The notes under the pieces were generated by a model. It did no database searches, was not told the DNA's origin, and saw only the letters and a list, made by a program, of their open reading frames with translations. The translations under genes and the position numbers were made by a program. From Gemmatimonadota bacterium (GTDB lineage Bacteria > Gemmatimonadota > Gemmatimonadetes > Palauibacterales > Palauibacteraceae): DNA of 34,871 nucleotides. The stretch spans positions 1 through 34,871 of the forward strand of contig JAMJQL010000067.1 in NCBI GenBank assembly GCA_023554245.1, in the 5' to 3' direction. How positions within the stretch are numbered: the stretch's first letter is position 1; each line of letters starts with the position of its first letter. Positions 24,141 to 32,895 of the stretch are shown piece after piece.

Positions 24141-25172
24141 GTGAACCTGAGTACGCTCGTTCGTGAAGACATGCACGCCCTCTACCGCTTCCTCGTTCTC
24201 ACCCGGATGCTCGAGGAGCGGCTGGAGACCCTGTTCAAGCAAGGGCACATCGTCGGCGGCCTGTACCGTTCACTGGGTCAGGAAGCGACCGCCGTGGGCA
24301 CTGCATACGCGTTGCAGGATGGAGACTGGCTCGCTCCTTCGATCCGAGATGCCGGCGCACTGTACGTGCGGGGACTGCCTCCGATCGCGATGCTTCGCCA
24401 GTACACGGCGCGGGAGGCCTCCCCGTGCGCCGGGAAGGACAACACCAACCACTTCACGATCCCGGAGCTGGGCCTGCTCGGGCCGATCAGTCCGCTGGGC
24501 ACTCAACTCTGCGTGCTCAACGGCATTTCCCTGACTTTCCGACAGCGCGGAGAGCCGCGTGTTTGCATGACGTACCAGGGCGAGGGCGCCTCCCGCACGG
24601 GCACTTCCCACGAAGGATTCGCCATGGCGGCCGCGCTGGACCTGCCGATGGTGATCGTCCTGGAGCACAATCGATGGTCGTTCGGAACACCCAGCTACCG
24701 GGCCTCGGCGGTCGAGGATTGGGCCGACACGGCCGGTGCCTACGGGCTTCCGGTTCGATCGGTCGATGGCAACGATCTCCTTCAGGTCTACGAGGCTGCC
24801 CGTGAGGCGGTCGAACGTGCCCGCTCCGGCGGGGGGCCCGGCGTGATCGTCGCCGAAACCTACCGAATGTCGGGGCACGCGCAGCACGACTCCCAGAAGT
24901 ACATTCCGTCGGAAGAACTGGACGAATGGAGGGCGCGGGATCCGATCGGGAGGTTCGAGAGAGTCCTGTTGGAGGACGGGTGGCTCTCGGACGCAGGACT
25001 CGCGGAGATACGCGACGATGTGGACCAGGAGCTCACGCGAGCGGTCGACACCGTGCTCTCCGAACCGCATCCGCCGGCAGAGTCGAGCCGCACACGCGTG
25101 TACGCGGACCCCCGGCAGGACCCGCCCGAGCCGTGGACGCGCACCCTGGCCACCGAATCCGAGGCACGATGA
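24141..25172 (+). CDS. 2-oxoacid dehydrogenase E1 component, alpha subunit
   Basis: This 343-residue thiamine-diphosphate subunit of a pyruvate or branched-chain 2-oxoacid dehydrogenase complex decarboxylates the 2-oxoacid with E1beta. The thiamine motif is present but altered. The metal-binding GDG is GEG (YQGEGASRTG), and the closing NN reads HN (LEHNRW), with the second Asn retained. SIRDAGALYVRG and GKDNTNHF match the active-site region. The GTG start at 24141 has GAGAGG 2 bases upstream; ATG at 24171 is an alternative. Its stop overlaps the E1beta start by ATGA. Substrate cannot be told from the sequence. The altered ligands look like a subfamily trait, not decay, because the rest is well kept. 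Confidence 0.87.
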   Translation: MNLSTLVREDMHALYRFLVLTRMLEERLETLFKQGHIVGGLYRSLGQEATAVGTAYALQDGDWLAPSIRDAGALYVRGLPPIAMLRQYTAREASPCAGKDNTNHFTIPELGLLGPISPLGTQLCVLNGISLTFRQRGEPRVCMTYQGEGASRTGTSHEGFAMAAALDLPMVIVLEHNRWSFGTPSYRASAVEDWADTAGAYGLPVRSVDGNDLLQVYEAAREAVERARSGGGPGVIVAETYRMSGHAQHDSQKYIPSEELDEWRARDPIGRFERVLLEDGWLSDAGLAEIRDDVDQELTRAVDTVLSEPHPPAESSRTRVYADPRQDPPEPWTRTLATESEAR

Positions 25173-26149
25173 GCGAGACGACGTATCTCGAGGCGATCCG
25201 GGACGCGATGCGCGAGGAGATGCAGCGCGACGAATCGGTTTTCATTCTCGGCGAGGACATCGGCCTCTACGGGGGCGCATTCAAGATCACCGAAGGATTC
25301 CTGGATGAATTCGGACCGGATCGGGTGATCGACACTCCGATCAGCGAAGCCGCCATCGTCGGGGCGGCCATCGGCGCGGCGCACATGGGAATGCGACCGA
25401 TCGCCGAGATGCAGTTCATCGACTTCATTGCGCCCGCGTTCGACATGATCGTCAACTTCGCGGCCAAGTCACGCTACCGGACCGGCATCGGAGCGGGAAT
25501 CGTCATCCGCGGGCCATGCGGAGGCGGTGCTCGCTCAGGTCCCTTCCACTCGCAGAATGTTGAATCGTTCTTCGCAAACGTCCCGGGCCTCAAAATGGTG
25601 GCGCCGGCGACCGCGCGTGACGCCAAGGGCCTGCTGACGGCCGCGATCCGCGATCCGGACCCGGTGCTGTACTTCGAGCACAAATTCCTCTATCGGCGTA
25701 TCAAGGAATCGATCGAGCCCGGCGAGGAGATCGTGGTTCCGCTGGGTGAGGCGCGCATTCACCGACCGGGCACGGATCTGACGATCGTGACCTACGGGGC
25801 CATGGTCTGGAAGGCCGGTGAAGCGGCGGATCGGGTATCGGCGGAGGATGGCTCGGAGCTCGAGATCATCGATCTCCGCTCGATCCGACCGCTCGACATC
25901 GGCTCGATCGTGGAGAGCGTCCGCCGAACCGGCCGACTGCTCGTAGTTCACGAGGCACCGAAGTTCGGTGGATTCGCGGGCGAGATAACGGCGCAGGTGT
26001 GCGAAGAGGCGTTCGAATGGCTCGACGCGCCGATTCGGCGGGTAACGGCCATGGACACGCCGGTGCCTTATGCGCCGACCCTGGAGGATCGTTATCTCCC
26101 GCAGACCGAGGACATCGTCGCGGCCGCGAGATGGCTGCTCGCATACTGA
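25169..26149 (+). CDS. 2-oxoacid dehydrogenase E1 component, beta subunit
   Basis: This 326-residue partner of E1alpha contributes the pyrimidine-binding side of the thiamine site. Its N terminus has the family blocks FILGEDIGLYGGAFKIT and VIDTPISEAAIVGAAIGAA. The C-terminal transketolase-type domain has LIDLRSIRPLD-like text (EIIDLRSIRPLD) and VHEAPKFGGFAGEI. The ATG at 25169 overlaps the E1alpha stop by 4 bases, which settles the start; the frame is open further upstream only as an out-of-phase reading of E1alpha. Length is normal for pyruvate/branched-chain types. E2 follows after 18 bases. Confidence 0.92.
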   Translation: MSETTYLEAIRDAMREEMQRDESVFILGEDIGLYGGAFKITEGFLDEFGPDRVIDTPISEAAIVGAAIGAAHMGMRPIAEMQFIDFIAPAFDMIVNFAAKSRYRTGIGAGIVIRGPCGGGARSGPFHSQNVESFFANVPGLKMVAPATARDAKGLLTAAIRDPDPVLYFEHKFLYRRIKESIEPGEEIVVPLGEARIHRPGTDLTIVTYGAMVWKAGEAADRVSAEDGSELEIIDLRSIRPLDIGSIVESVRRTGRLLVVHEAPKFGGFAGEITAQVCEEAFEWLDAPIRRVTAMDTPVPYAPTLEDRYLPQTEDIVAAARWLLAY

Positions 26150-26167
26150 CCAGAAGGGAAGAGTGAG

Positions 26168-27622
26168 ATGGCAAAGGTCGACGTGATCATGCCCCAGATG
26201 GGCGAATCCATCGCTGAGGGCACCCTTACGAAGTGGCTCAAGCAGGTCGGCGAGAACGTCGAGCGCGACGAGGACCTGTTCGAGATCTCGACCGACAAGG
26301 TGGATGCAGACATCCCGTCGCCAGCCAGCGGCACCCTGGCGGAAGTGCTCGTCGAAGAGGGAGCCACCGTAGAGGTGAACACGGTCGTGGCGAGAATCGA
26401 GACCGAGGCGGGAGCGACTGACGCTGCGAGCTCGACGGAGGAGGCGTCCGCCGGGGCTGCCGAAGAAAGCCGGGCGGAGACCGAGGAGGCTGCGGCAACG
26501 CAATCCGATGCCGCGCCCGAGCCCGCTCCCGCAGCGGTCGGGGGATCCGACGCCGGTGCGCCTTCTTCGGCCCCGCCGGTCGAGCCCGGCTCGAAGGAGG
26601 AGAGGCTTCGAACCCGCAGCACCCCGCTCGTGCGGAAGATCGCGGAAGAGCACGGGGTGGACATATCGGCCATCCAGGGCACGGGGGTGTCAGGGCGGGT
26701 TACGCGCGACGACATCACCGCGTTCATCGAAGCGCGGGAGAAGGCCGAGATTTCCGCCGAGGCCACTCCGGCGCCCGGTGGCGCGGCGCCTGAGACCGTC
26801 AGTGCTCCCACGGGCGGCGCTCCGGCTCCAGCCCCGGCACAACCCGGCCACATGCAGGTGCCGATCCACGGGGCGACGCTGGACATTCGGATTCCCGCCG
26901 TTCCGATCCGCGATGGGGACCGGGTCGAAGAGATGAATCGGGTGCGGCTCCGCACGATGGAGCACATGCTGATGTCGAAGCGGATCTCGGCCCACGTAAC
27001 CTCCGTCAACGAGATCGACTTCGAGCGCGTCGTCAAGCTGCGCAGAAATCTCAAGGGCAAGTTCGCCGAGCAGGGCGTCAAGCTTACCTACGGTCCGTTC
27101 ATCATGAAGGCGGTCACGGAGGCCCTCCAGGAGTACCCGATTCTCAACTCGTCCGTCGACGGCACGAGAATCGTCTACCACAACGACATCAACATCGGCA
27201 TCGCCGTCGCGGTGAACGACGGCAAGGAACTCATCGTCCCGGTCTTGAAGAACGCCGATCGTCTCTCGCTGATGGGGCTGGCGGCCGGGGCGAACGAACT
27301 GGCAGAGAAGGCGCGAACCAAGACCCTGGATTTCGACGACATCCAGGGGGGCACCTTCACCATCACGAACGTGGGCGTGTTCGGAAACCTGTTCGGTACC
27401 CCGATCGTGAATCAGCCGCAGGTAGCCATCCTGGGTACGGGAGTCATCGAGAAGCGTCCGGTGGTCATTCAGGATGCGATGGGCAACGACGCTCTCGGCA
27501 TCCGACACATGTCCTACTTCGGACTCAGCTACGATCACCGTGTCGTGGACGGAGCGATGGCCGCATTCTTCCTCAACAAGCTGAAGGACGTCCTCGAGAA
27601 CTTCCCTGAGGACGCGGTCTGA
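26168..27622 (+). CDS. 2-oxoacid dehydrogenase E2, dihydrolipoamide acyltransferase
   Basis: The 484-residue core enzyme has a single lipoyl domain with Lys44 in STDKVDAD. A long Ala/Pro/Glu linker (about 80-145) follows, then a peripheral-subunit-binding domain (about 147-188, RTRSTPLVRKIAEEHGVD) and a second Ala/Pro linker. The C-terminal acyltransferase domain has catalytic His457 and Asp461 in DHRVVDG. The STDKVDxxIPSP lipoyl loop is common in E2 proteins of several 2-oxoacid complexes and does not fix the substrate. No E3 (lipoamide dehydrogenase) or lipoyl-attachment gene is in the window, so those must be elsewhere. The operon ends at the terminator 28 bases downstream. Confidence 0.94.
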   Translation: MAKVDVIMPQMGESIAEGTLTKWLKQVGENVERDEDLFEISTDKVDADIPSPASGTLAEVLVEEGATVEVNTVVARIETEAGATDAASSTEEASAGAAEESRAETEEAAATQSDAAPEPAPAAVGGSDAGAPSSAPPVEPGSKEERLRTRSTPLVRKIAEEHGVDISAIQGTGVSGRVTRDDITAFIEAREKAEISAEATPAPGGAAPETVSAPTGGAPAPAPAQPGHMQVPIHGATLDIRIPAVPIRDGDRVEEMNRVRLRTMEHMLMSKRISAHVTSVNEIDFERVVKLRRNLKGKFAEQGVKLTYGPFIMKAVTEALQEYPILNSSVDGTRIVYHNDINIGIAVAVNDGKELIVPVLKNADRLSLMGLAAGANELAEKARTKTLDFDDIQGGTFTITNVGVFGNLFGTPIVNQPQVAILGTGVIEKRPVVIQDAMGNDALGIRHMSYFGLSYDHRVVDGAMAAFFLNKLKDVLENFPEDAV

Positions 27623-27650
27623 CGGCGAAGCTCATTCCGGGAAACCACGA

Positions 27651-27686
27651 GACCCCGCGGACCCCACCGGTTCGCGGGGTCTTTTT
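27651..27686 (+). terminator. intrinsic terminator after E2
   Basis: GACCCCGCG (27651-27659) and CGCGGGGTC (27673-27681) form a perfect 9-bp GC-rich stem with a 13-base loop, followed directly by TTTTT (27682-27686). This is the clearest rho-independent terminator in the window and separates the dehydrogenase operon from the efflux operon. Confidence 0.9.
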
Positions 27687-27725
27687 GGATCTACCGACGG
27701 GGAGGGACCTTGCGGCAGGTTCTGC

Positions 27726-27763
27726 ACACTCCGAGTGTCCGGTTTCGGCACAGGGTGTCCCGG
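27726..27763 (+). promoter_or_regulatory. candidate upstream activator sites for the NtrC-type regulator
   Basis: ACACT-CCG-AGTGT (27726-27738) is a perfect 13-bp palindrome. About 20 bases on, a second imperfect one reads GGCACA-GGG-TGTCCC (27748-27762); both contain GTGTCC. They lie roughly 95-135 bases upstream of the sigma-54 -24 box, the usual distance for enhancer-binding proteins. Which protein binds is inference. Confidence 0.4.
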
Positions 27764-27857
27764 CTCCGAACGGTGGCGGAGCGTGAACCCCGTCTGCCTG
27801 AGACCGCCAGCTCGTTGCTCCAGAAAGATTTGCGGGCTCAGGTGACGGCAGATCGGG

Positions 27858-27873
27858 TGGCACGCCGATTGCC
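27858..27873 (+). promoter_or_regulatory. sigma-54 (RpoN) promoter
   Basis: TGGCACG-CCGA-TTGCC matches the RpoN consensus TGGCACG-N4-TTGCW at all but the last base. The invariant GG (27859-27860) and GC (27871-27872) are separated by exactly 10 bases. Expected start is near 27884, on the strand of the HlyD operon, which itself encodes a sigma-54 activator. Confidence 0.85.
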
Positions 27874-27883
27874 CGCCAATGTC

Positions 27884-28094
27884 GGTACACTGGAGTTTCC
27901 GGGAGGACAGGGTCCGGGTCGGACCTGCAGACCGGAAGGGATCGGGACGGGAAGATATGCTGGACGCTGAGGGCACCGGACGAGACGAGATTCCCCACGT
28001 GGGCCCGCAGGGGCGGAGCCGGCGGGAGGGCGATCGTCATCTACGGATCGCCGAGCGGGGCCCAGACCACGAGTCGGGCCCCGGAGGTCCCGGC
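27884..28094 (+). other. long 5-prime leader of the efflux operon
   Basis: If transcription starts from the sigma-54 promoter, about 210 bases precede the chosen HlyD start. The leader has a small hairpin, GGTCC (27911-27915) with GGACC (27921-27925). An in-frame ATG at 27957 would shorten it but lacks a good ribosome site. The remainder of the gap (27687-27857) holds only the palindromes listed separately. Confidence 0.4.
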
Positions 28095-29351
28095 ATGGAC
28101 GTCCGGCGGAAGCGACCGGGTCCTTCACGCAAGATCGCTGCAGCCGCCATGGCAATCCTGGCACTGGTGGCGGTCACGGCGGTCGTCGCTCGCCTGCAGC
28201 CCGCCGCACCCGTCGTGGAAGCCGATCTGATCGTCACGTCGGTGGTGGAGCGCGGTGCTCTCCCGATCGAGGTTCGCGGCTGGGGGCAGCTCGCCACCGA
28301 CCAGGTCCAGAAGATCGAGGCCATCGTTTCCGGACGCGTGGCCTCGATTCACGTGGAACCGGGAGATGTCGTCACTGCGGGTACGCCGCTCGTCGAGCTC
28401 GCCAGCCCCGATCTCGCTCTGGATCGAGCTCGTGCCGAACAGGAGTTCACAGCGGCCCGGGCCGCGTTCACCGCGCTTCGACGTTCCATCGGCACCCAGC
28501 GTCTGGAGCGGGAATCGTCTCTCGTCGGCAGGCGTGCCGAGATGGCGCGGGCACAGCGGTCGGTGGAACAGTTGCAGGCCCGGTTCGAGCAGGGTGACGC
28601 CGAAGTCGAAGAGCTCGTGGCCGCGATCGACGCCGCCGCCGCCATCGAAGAACAGATCCGCGTGGAAGAAGAGATGCTCGCCCTGCTCAGCGAGACAGGC
28701 AGTGAACAGGTTCTGCTCGAGAAGGAGAAGCTCGTCGCCCTCGCGGACGTGTTGTACCGCGAGAACGAGCGACTTGCGGCGCTGGCCGTGGAGGCACCGG
28801 GGAACGCGGTGGTGGAGTCGGTGGACGTAGCCACCGGAGACTGGGTCACACCGGGCACCCGACTCGTCCGCCTGGTGCGGCCGGAGCGCCTTCGGGCGAA
28901 ACTCAAGGTGCCTTACCCCGCAGCCAGGAAAGTCCAGACCGGCAGCATCGTGTCTCTTGTCGATGCCGTCGGCGATACGACCGGTGGCGAGGTGCAGGAG
29001 ATCGGGGACCCCATGCCCGACGCATCCGGCAAGCACGTGCTGGTGAGCGTAAGCCTCGATTCACCGCCGAAGGCGGACGCCGCGGTCGACGCAGGCGTGG
29101 ACGCGGTGATTCAGCTGGGCGTCATCGAGGATGCCCTGTTCGTGAAGCGGCCGGCCTGGACCGGTGAAGAGGGGTACTCGTCGGTATTCCGGGTCGACGA
29201 CGACGGAAAGTCAGCCGAGCGGGTGAAGGTACGATTCGGCGCCGGATCCTGGGAGCGCGTCGAGGTGCTTGAGGGACTCGAGGAAGGCGACGAGATCATC
29301 GTGTCCGACATGTCGCGATTCGACGATTCCGAGTGTGTCAGGATCCAGTGA
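28095..29351 (+). CDS. HlyD/MFP-family periplasmic adaptor (efflux)
   Basis: This 418-residue membrane-fusion protein starts with a basic stretch and one transmembrane anchor (about 15-32, IAAAAMAILALVAVTAVVA). A biotinyl-lipoyl half motif (VSGRVASIHVEPGDVVTAGTPLVEL), a long alpha-hairpin coiled coil (about 115-235), the second lipoyl half (VDVATGDWVTPGTRLVRL) and C-terminal beta domains follow. It would link an inner-membrane transporter to an outer-membrane channel. The ATG at 28095 has GGAGG 7 bases upstream, which favours it over longer frames to 27879. It heads an operon with an ABC ATPase, a sigma-54 activator and a histidine kinase. Confidence 0.9.
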   Translation: MDVRRKRPGPSRKIAAAAMAILALVAVTAVVARLQPAAPVVEADLIVTSVVERGALPIEVRGWGQLATDQVQKIEAIVSGRVASIHVEPGDVVTAGTPLVELASPDLALDRARAEQEFTAARAAFTALRRSIGTQRLERESSLVGRRAEMARAQRSVEQLQARFEQGDAEVEELVAAIDAAAAIEEQIRVEEEMLALLSETGSEQVLLEKEKLVALADVLYRENERLAALAVEAPGNAVVESVDVATGDWVTPGTRLVRLVRPERLRAKLKVPYPAARKVQTGSIVSLVDAVGDTTGGEVQEIGDPMPDASGKHVLVSVSLDSPPKADAAVDAGVDAVIQLGVIEDALFVKRPAWTGEEGYSSVFRVDDDGKSAERVKVRFGAGSWERVEVLEGLEEGDEIIVSDMSRFDDSECVRIQ

Positions 29352-29376
29352 TCGAACTCTTTCGGGAAAGGCTCCG

Positions 29377-30105
29377 ATGAACCAGGACGGCGACCCGCTC
29401 ATCCGTCTGGTCGGCGTGCGCAAGGTGTTCTTCACCGACGAGATCGAGACCCACGCGCTTTCGGATGTGCACCTCGAGGTCAGGAGTGGCGAGTTCGTCG
29501 AAGTCATGGGCCCGTCCGGCTGCGGGAAATCGACGCTTCTCGCGATCGTCGGTCTTCTCGACACACCCAGCGCCGGAGAGTACTGGCTGGAGGGGCGCCC
29601 GGTCTACGAGCTGTCGGTCAGCGAGCGCGCGCGCGTTCGCAACGAGTCGATCGGCTTCATTTTTCAGGCGTTCAATCTGATAGCCGATATGACCGTGTTC
29701 GAGAACGTCGAGCTGCCGCTCACCTATCGGGGCATGAGCCAGGCGGAACGGCGGAGGGCAGTCCTCGATGCTCTCGAGCGCGTCGGAATGTCACACCGTA
29801 TGGACCACTATCCGGGCCAGCTCTCGGGAGGCCAGCAACAGCGGGTGGCAGCGGCCCGTGCCGTCGTCGGACAACCTCGGATCCTGCTGGCCGATGAGCC
29901 GACCGGGAATCTGGATTCGACGAACGGGGAGGCCGTGATGCAGCTGCTGCGCGAGCTTCACGGCGAGGGCACCACGATTCTGATGGTGACGCACGACCCG
30001 CGGTACTCGAGGTTCGCGGAGCGCACCGTGCACCTCTTCGATGGGCGCATCGTGGAAGAGTCGGTGGCGGAATCGAATCGAACGAGATCGGGAGGCACGC
30101 CTTGA
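29377..30105 (+). CDS. ABC transporter ATPase, LolD/MacB type
   Basis: The 242-residue nucleotide-binding subunit has Walker A GPSGCGKS (about 45-52), the signature LSGGQQQR, Walker B with [12 protein letters not shown], and the switch His in MVTHD. The [20 protein letters not shown] region is typical of the LolD/MacB/FtsE group, which drives MacB- or LolC/E-like permeases in lipoprotein or drug export. GGGAAAGG lies 6 bases before the ATG at 29377. It follows the HlyD adaptor by 25 bases. No permease gene is present in this operon or in the window, so its membrane partner must be encoded elsewhere. Confidence 0.94.
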   Translation: MNQDGDPLIRLVGVRKVFFTDEIETHALSDVHLEVRSGEFVEVMGPSGCGKSTLLAIVGLLDTPSAGEYWLEGRPVYELSVSERARVRNESIGFIFQAFNLIADMTVFENVELPLTYRGMSQAERRRAVLDALERVGMSHRMDHYPGQLSGGQQQRVAAARAVVGQPRILLADEPTGNLDSTNGEAVMQLLRELHGEGTTILMVTHDPRYSRFAERTVHLFDGRIVEESVAESNRTRSGGTP

Positions 30106-31472
30106 ATCGCACGGCTCCGAATATCCTGGTGGCGGATGATCAACCGGATGTACTGGCCGCCGCTCGACTGCTCTTGAAGAGCGAGGGGTGTGACGTGACG
30201 ACGGCGGCCTCTCCCGCCGAGGTGCTGGACCTGCTCGAATCGGACGAGTACGACGTTCTCCTTCTCGACCTCAACTACAGCCGGGACACGACTTCAGGCC
30301 GGGAAGGACTCGAGCTGGTTCCGAAGGTGCTGGCCCTCGACTCGACGCTGCCGATCATCGTGATGACGGCGTGGGGCAGCATCGAGAGCGCGGTCGAAGC
30401 GATCCGTCGTGGAGCGCGCGACTACATCGAAAAGCCCTGGGACAACGACCGCCTGGTCGCGACCGTCCGCACGCAGCTGGATCTCGTTCGCGCGGTGCGC
30501 AAGGCGCAGATCCTGGAAGCCGAGAACGAGATGCTCCGCACCGGGGACGATGTCCCGGAGCTGATCGCGGAGTCCAAGGCCATGGCTCCGGTCCTGCGAA
30601 TGATCGAAAAAGTGGGTCCATCGGACGCCAACGTTCTGATCACGGGAGAACCGGGCACCGGGAAGGAAGTGGTGGCTCGCTGGCTCCACCACCGATCGAA
30701 GCGAGGGCAGAGACCGCTCGTCACCGTGAATACGGGCGGACTCTCAGAAGGCGTGTTCGAGAGCGAGATGTTCGGACACGTGAAGGGTGCGTTCACCGAT
30801 GCGAAGGCCGACCGGATCGGATACTTCGAGCTCGCCGACCGCGGAACGCTGTTCCTCGACGAGATCGGGAATGTACCCATGGCCCAACAGGCGAAGCTGC
30901 TCCGGGTTCTCGAGACGGGCGAGCTTCAACGGGTGGGGTCATCGAAGACGCGTCGGGTGGACGTCCGGATCCTCAGTGCCACGAACGCGATGCTGGATCA
31001 GGCCGTAGCCGATGGGCGCTTTCGCGAGGATCTCTTTTACCGACTGAACGCCGTGGAGATTCGTCTCCCGCCGCTCCGGGAGCGTCGGGAGGACATTCCC
31101 CTGCTCGCCGCGCACTTCCTCACGGCCGCCGGGATGAAGTACGGACGCCCCGAGCTGCGGCTGAGTGCCGGCGCGGTGGAAGCCCTTCTTCGACACCCCT
31201 GGCCGGGCAACGTCCGGGAGCTCCGACACGCGGTAGAGCGGGCCGTCCTTTTGGCAGACAGCGAAGAAGTGGGAGTGGAGCACCTCGGACTTCGAAGCTC
31301 GCCAGAGGGCTCGTTGAGGCTCGAGAACATGCAACTGGACGATGCGGAGCGCATTCTGATCCGGAAGGCGCTCTCCCGGAACCGGGGGAACGTGAGCCGT
31401 GCCGCCGAGGACCTGGGCATCAGCCGGAGCGCTCTCTACCGACGCCTCAAGCGCCACGGGCTTCAGGCCTGA
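30102..31472 (+). CDS. NtrC-family sigma-54-dependent response regulator
   Basis: This 456-residue protein has three domains. The receiver domain contains ADD (Asp12/13), the phospho-acceptor Asp56 in LLLDLN and Lys111. The AAA+ domain has Walker A GEPGTGKE (about 182-189), the sigma-54 contact loop GAFTDA (about 229-234; common form GAFTGA) and Walker B LFLDEIG. A FIS-type helix-turn-helix (NVSRAAEDLGISRSALYRRL) ends the protein. The start is TTG at 30102, overlapping the ABC gene stop (TTGA) with GGGAGG 6 bases ahead. The kinase gene follows after 22 bases. The sigma-54 promoter before this operon is its most likely target, giving positive autoregulation. Confidence 0.95.
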   Translation: MNRTAPNILVADDQPDVLAAARLLLKSEGCDVTTAASPAEVLDLLESDEYDVLLLDLNYSRDTTSGREGLELVPKVLALDSTLPIIVMTAWGSIESAVEAIRRGARDYIEKPWDNDRLVATVRTQLDLVRAVRKAQILEAENEMLRTGDDVPELIAESKAMAPVLRMIEKVGPSDANVLITGEPGTGKEVVARWLHHRSKRGQRPLVTVNTGGLSEGVFESEMFGHVKGAFTDAKADRIGYFELADRGTLFLDEIGNVPMAQQAKLLRVLETGELQRVGSSKTRRVDVRILSATNAMLDQAVADGRFREDLFYRLNAVEIRLPPLRERREDIPLLAAHFLTAAGMKYGRPELRLSAGAVEALLRHPWPGNVRELRHAVERAVLLADSEEVGVEHLGLRSSPEGSLRLENMQLDDAERILIRKALSRNRGNVSRAAEDLGISRSALYRRLKRHGLQA

Positions 31473-31494
31473 GGCCAGCGTTCAGCACCGCACG

Positions 31495-32895
31495 ATGAGT
31501 CACTCGTCCCGCATCGGTCGTATCCGTCGCTGGCTCACCTATCAGCGACTGGTGCCGCTTCTCGCTCTCGCATCCGGAGCGCCGGCGACGGCGGTCTCTC
31601 TCCTGCTGATCTGGACCGGGGAGTTCGCCGAGCGTACGCAGTGGACGATTACACTCTTCGTACTGGGCAGCTGGGTCATTCTTCTCTTCCAGCTCAGGGA
31701 ACGACTCGTTCGTCCGCTGCACGCCGTCTCGAACATGCTCGAGGCACTGCGCGAGGGAGATTATTCCCTTCGGACGCGTACCCCGAATCGAGATGATGCA
31801 TTGGGCCTCATCCTGCACGAGGTCAATCAGCTGGCGCAGTCCTTCCACGATCAAAGACTCGACGCGATGGAGGCGTCGAACCTCCTCTCGCGTATCATGG
31901 CCGTGATCGATGTGGCGCTGCTCGCGTTCGACGAGAACGACCAGCTCCAGCTGGTCAATCCGGCAGGAGAACGATTGCTCGGGCAACAGTCAGCGCAGTT
32001 GATCGGGCGTAGTGCCCGGGAGCTCGAAATCGCTGACTGCCTTGAAGGTGCGACTCCGAGGGTAACCGATCTTCTAGTCTCGGATGGATTGGGTCGATGG
32101 GAGCTTCGACGAAGGACGTTTCGTTGGGATGGCAGACCTCATCGACTCGTGGTGTTGACCGACCTGAGCCAGGTACTCCGCGAGGAGGAGCGGGTCGCGT
32201 GGCAGCGCTTGATTCGTGTCCTCGGCCACGAAATAAACAACAGTCTGACACCGATAAAATCGATCGCCGAGAGTTTGGCGAGCCTTCTGGAGCGAGACGA
32301 GCCGCTCGGATCGTACGAGGATGACCTCCGCGATGGACTGGCCGTGATCGGCGGACGCTCCGAAGCGCTGGGTCGGTTCATGTCATCCTACGCACGTCTG
32401 GCCCGACTTCCGGCGCCCGATCTCAAGCCGCTGGACGTAGGCGCATGGGTTCGCCGCATTTCGAGTCTCGAGACGCGACTTCCGGTCCGGGTGGTGGAGG
32501 GAACCGAGATCAGAATCGAGGCCGACAGCGACCAACTGGATCAGCTGCTGATAAACCTCGTCGAGAACGCCGCTGACGCATCTCTGGAGACGGGTGGAGG
32601 CGTACGGGTCGGGTGGGAGCGTTCAGACGGCACCGTGGAGATCTGGATCGAGGACGAGGGGCCGGGGCTGGCCGCGACTGCAAACCTGTTCGTGCCTTTC
32701 TTCACGACGAAGCCCGAGGGCTCGGGCATCGGTCTGGCTCTGGGTCGCCAGATCGCGGAGGCACACGGCGGAAGCCTTACGTTGAGGAATCGTTCATCGC
32801 AGCCCGGGTGCGTCGCGCTGGTCCGGCTTCCGATCACCCGCTCGGGCTCCGAGTCCCCCACCGGGGCGGGATCGGCTAATCAGCCGCCCGAATAG
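31495..32895 (+). CDS. NtrY-like membrane histidine kinase
   Basis: This is a 466-residue sensor kinase. Two transmembrane helices (about 18-40 and 50-67) enclose only a short periplasmic loop, so it probably senses a membrane or cytosolic cue. A HAMP-like linker (about 68-120) and a PAS domain (about 128-230) follow. The H-box has His245 in LGHEINNSLTPIKS; the N-box (LVENAADAS), G1 (DEGPGL) and G2 (GSGIGLAL) boxes of the ATPase domain are all present. ATG at 31495 is used, 22 bases after the response-regulator gene; a longer frame would overlap that gene. It is the cognate kinase by position. Its 3-prime end overlaps the convergent HAD gene by 20 bases. Confidence 0.93.
   Translation: MSHSSRIGRIRRWLTYQRLVPLLALASGAPATAVSLLLIWTGEFAERTQWTITLFVLGSWVILLFQLRERLVRPLHAVSNMLEALREGDYSLRTRTPNRDDALGLILHEVNQLAQSFHDQRLDAMEASNLLSRIMAVIDVALLAFDENDQLQLVNPAGERLLGQQSAQLIGRSARELEIADCLEGATPRVTDLLVSDGLGRWELRRRTFRWDGRPHRLVVLTDLSQVLREEERVAWQRLIRVLGHEINNSLTPIKSIAESLASLLERDEPLGSYEDDLRDGLAVIGGRSEALGRFMSSYARLARLPAPDLKPLDVGAWVRRISSLETRLPVRVVEGTEIRIEADSDQLDQLLINLVENAADASLETGGGVRVGWERSDGTVEIWIEDEGPGLAATANLFVPFFTTKPEGSGIGLALGRQIAEAHGGSLTLRNRSSQPGCVALVRLPITRSGSESPTGAGSANQPPE

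Noticed and set aside
27710-27970. Short open frame (86 codons) in the gap before the HlyD gene
   Set aside because: It begins at TTG without a ribosome site, runs across the sigma-54 promoter, and has an Arg-rich composition typical of noncoding GC-rich frames.
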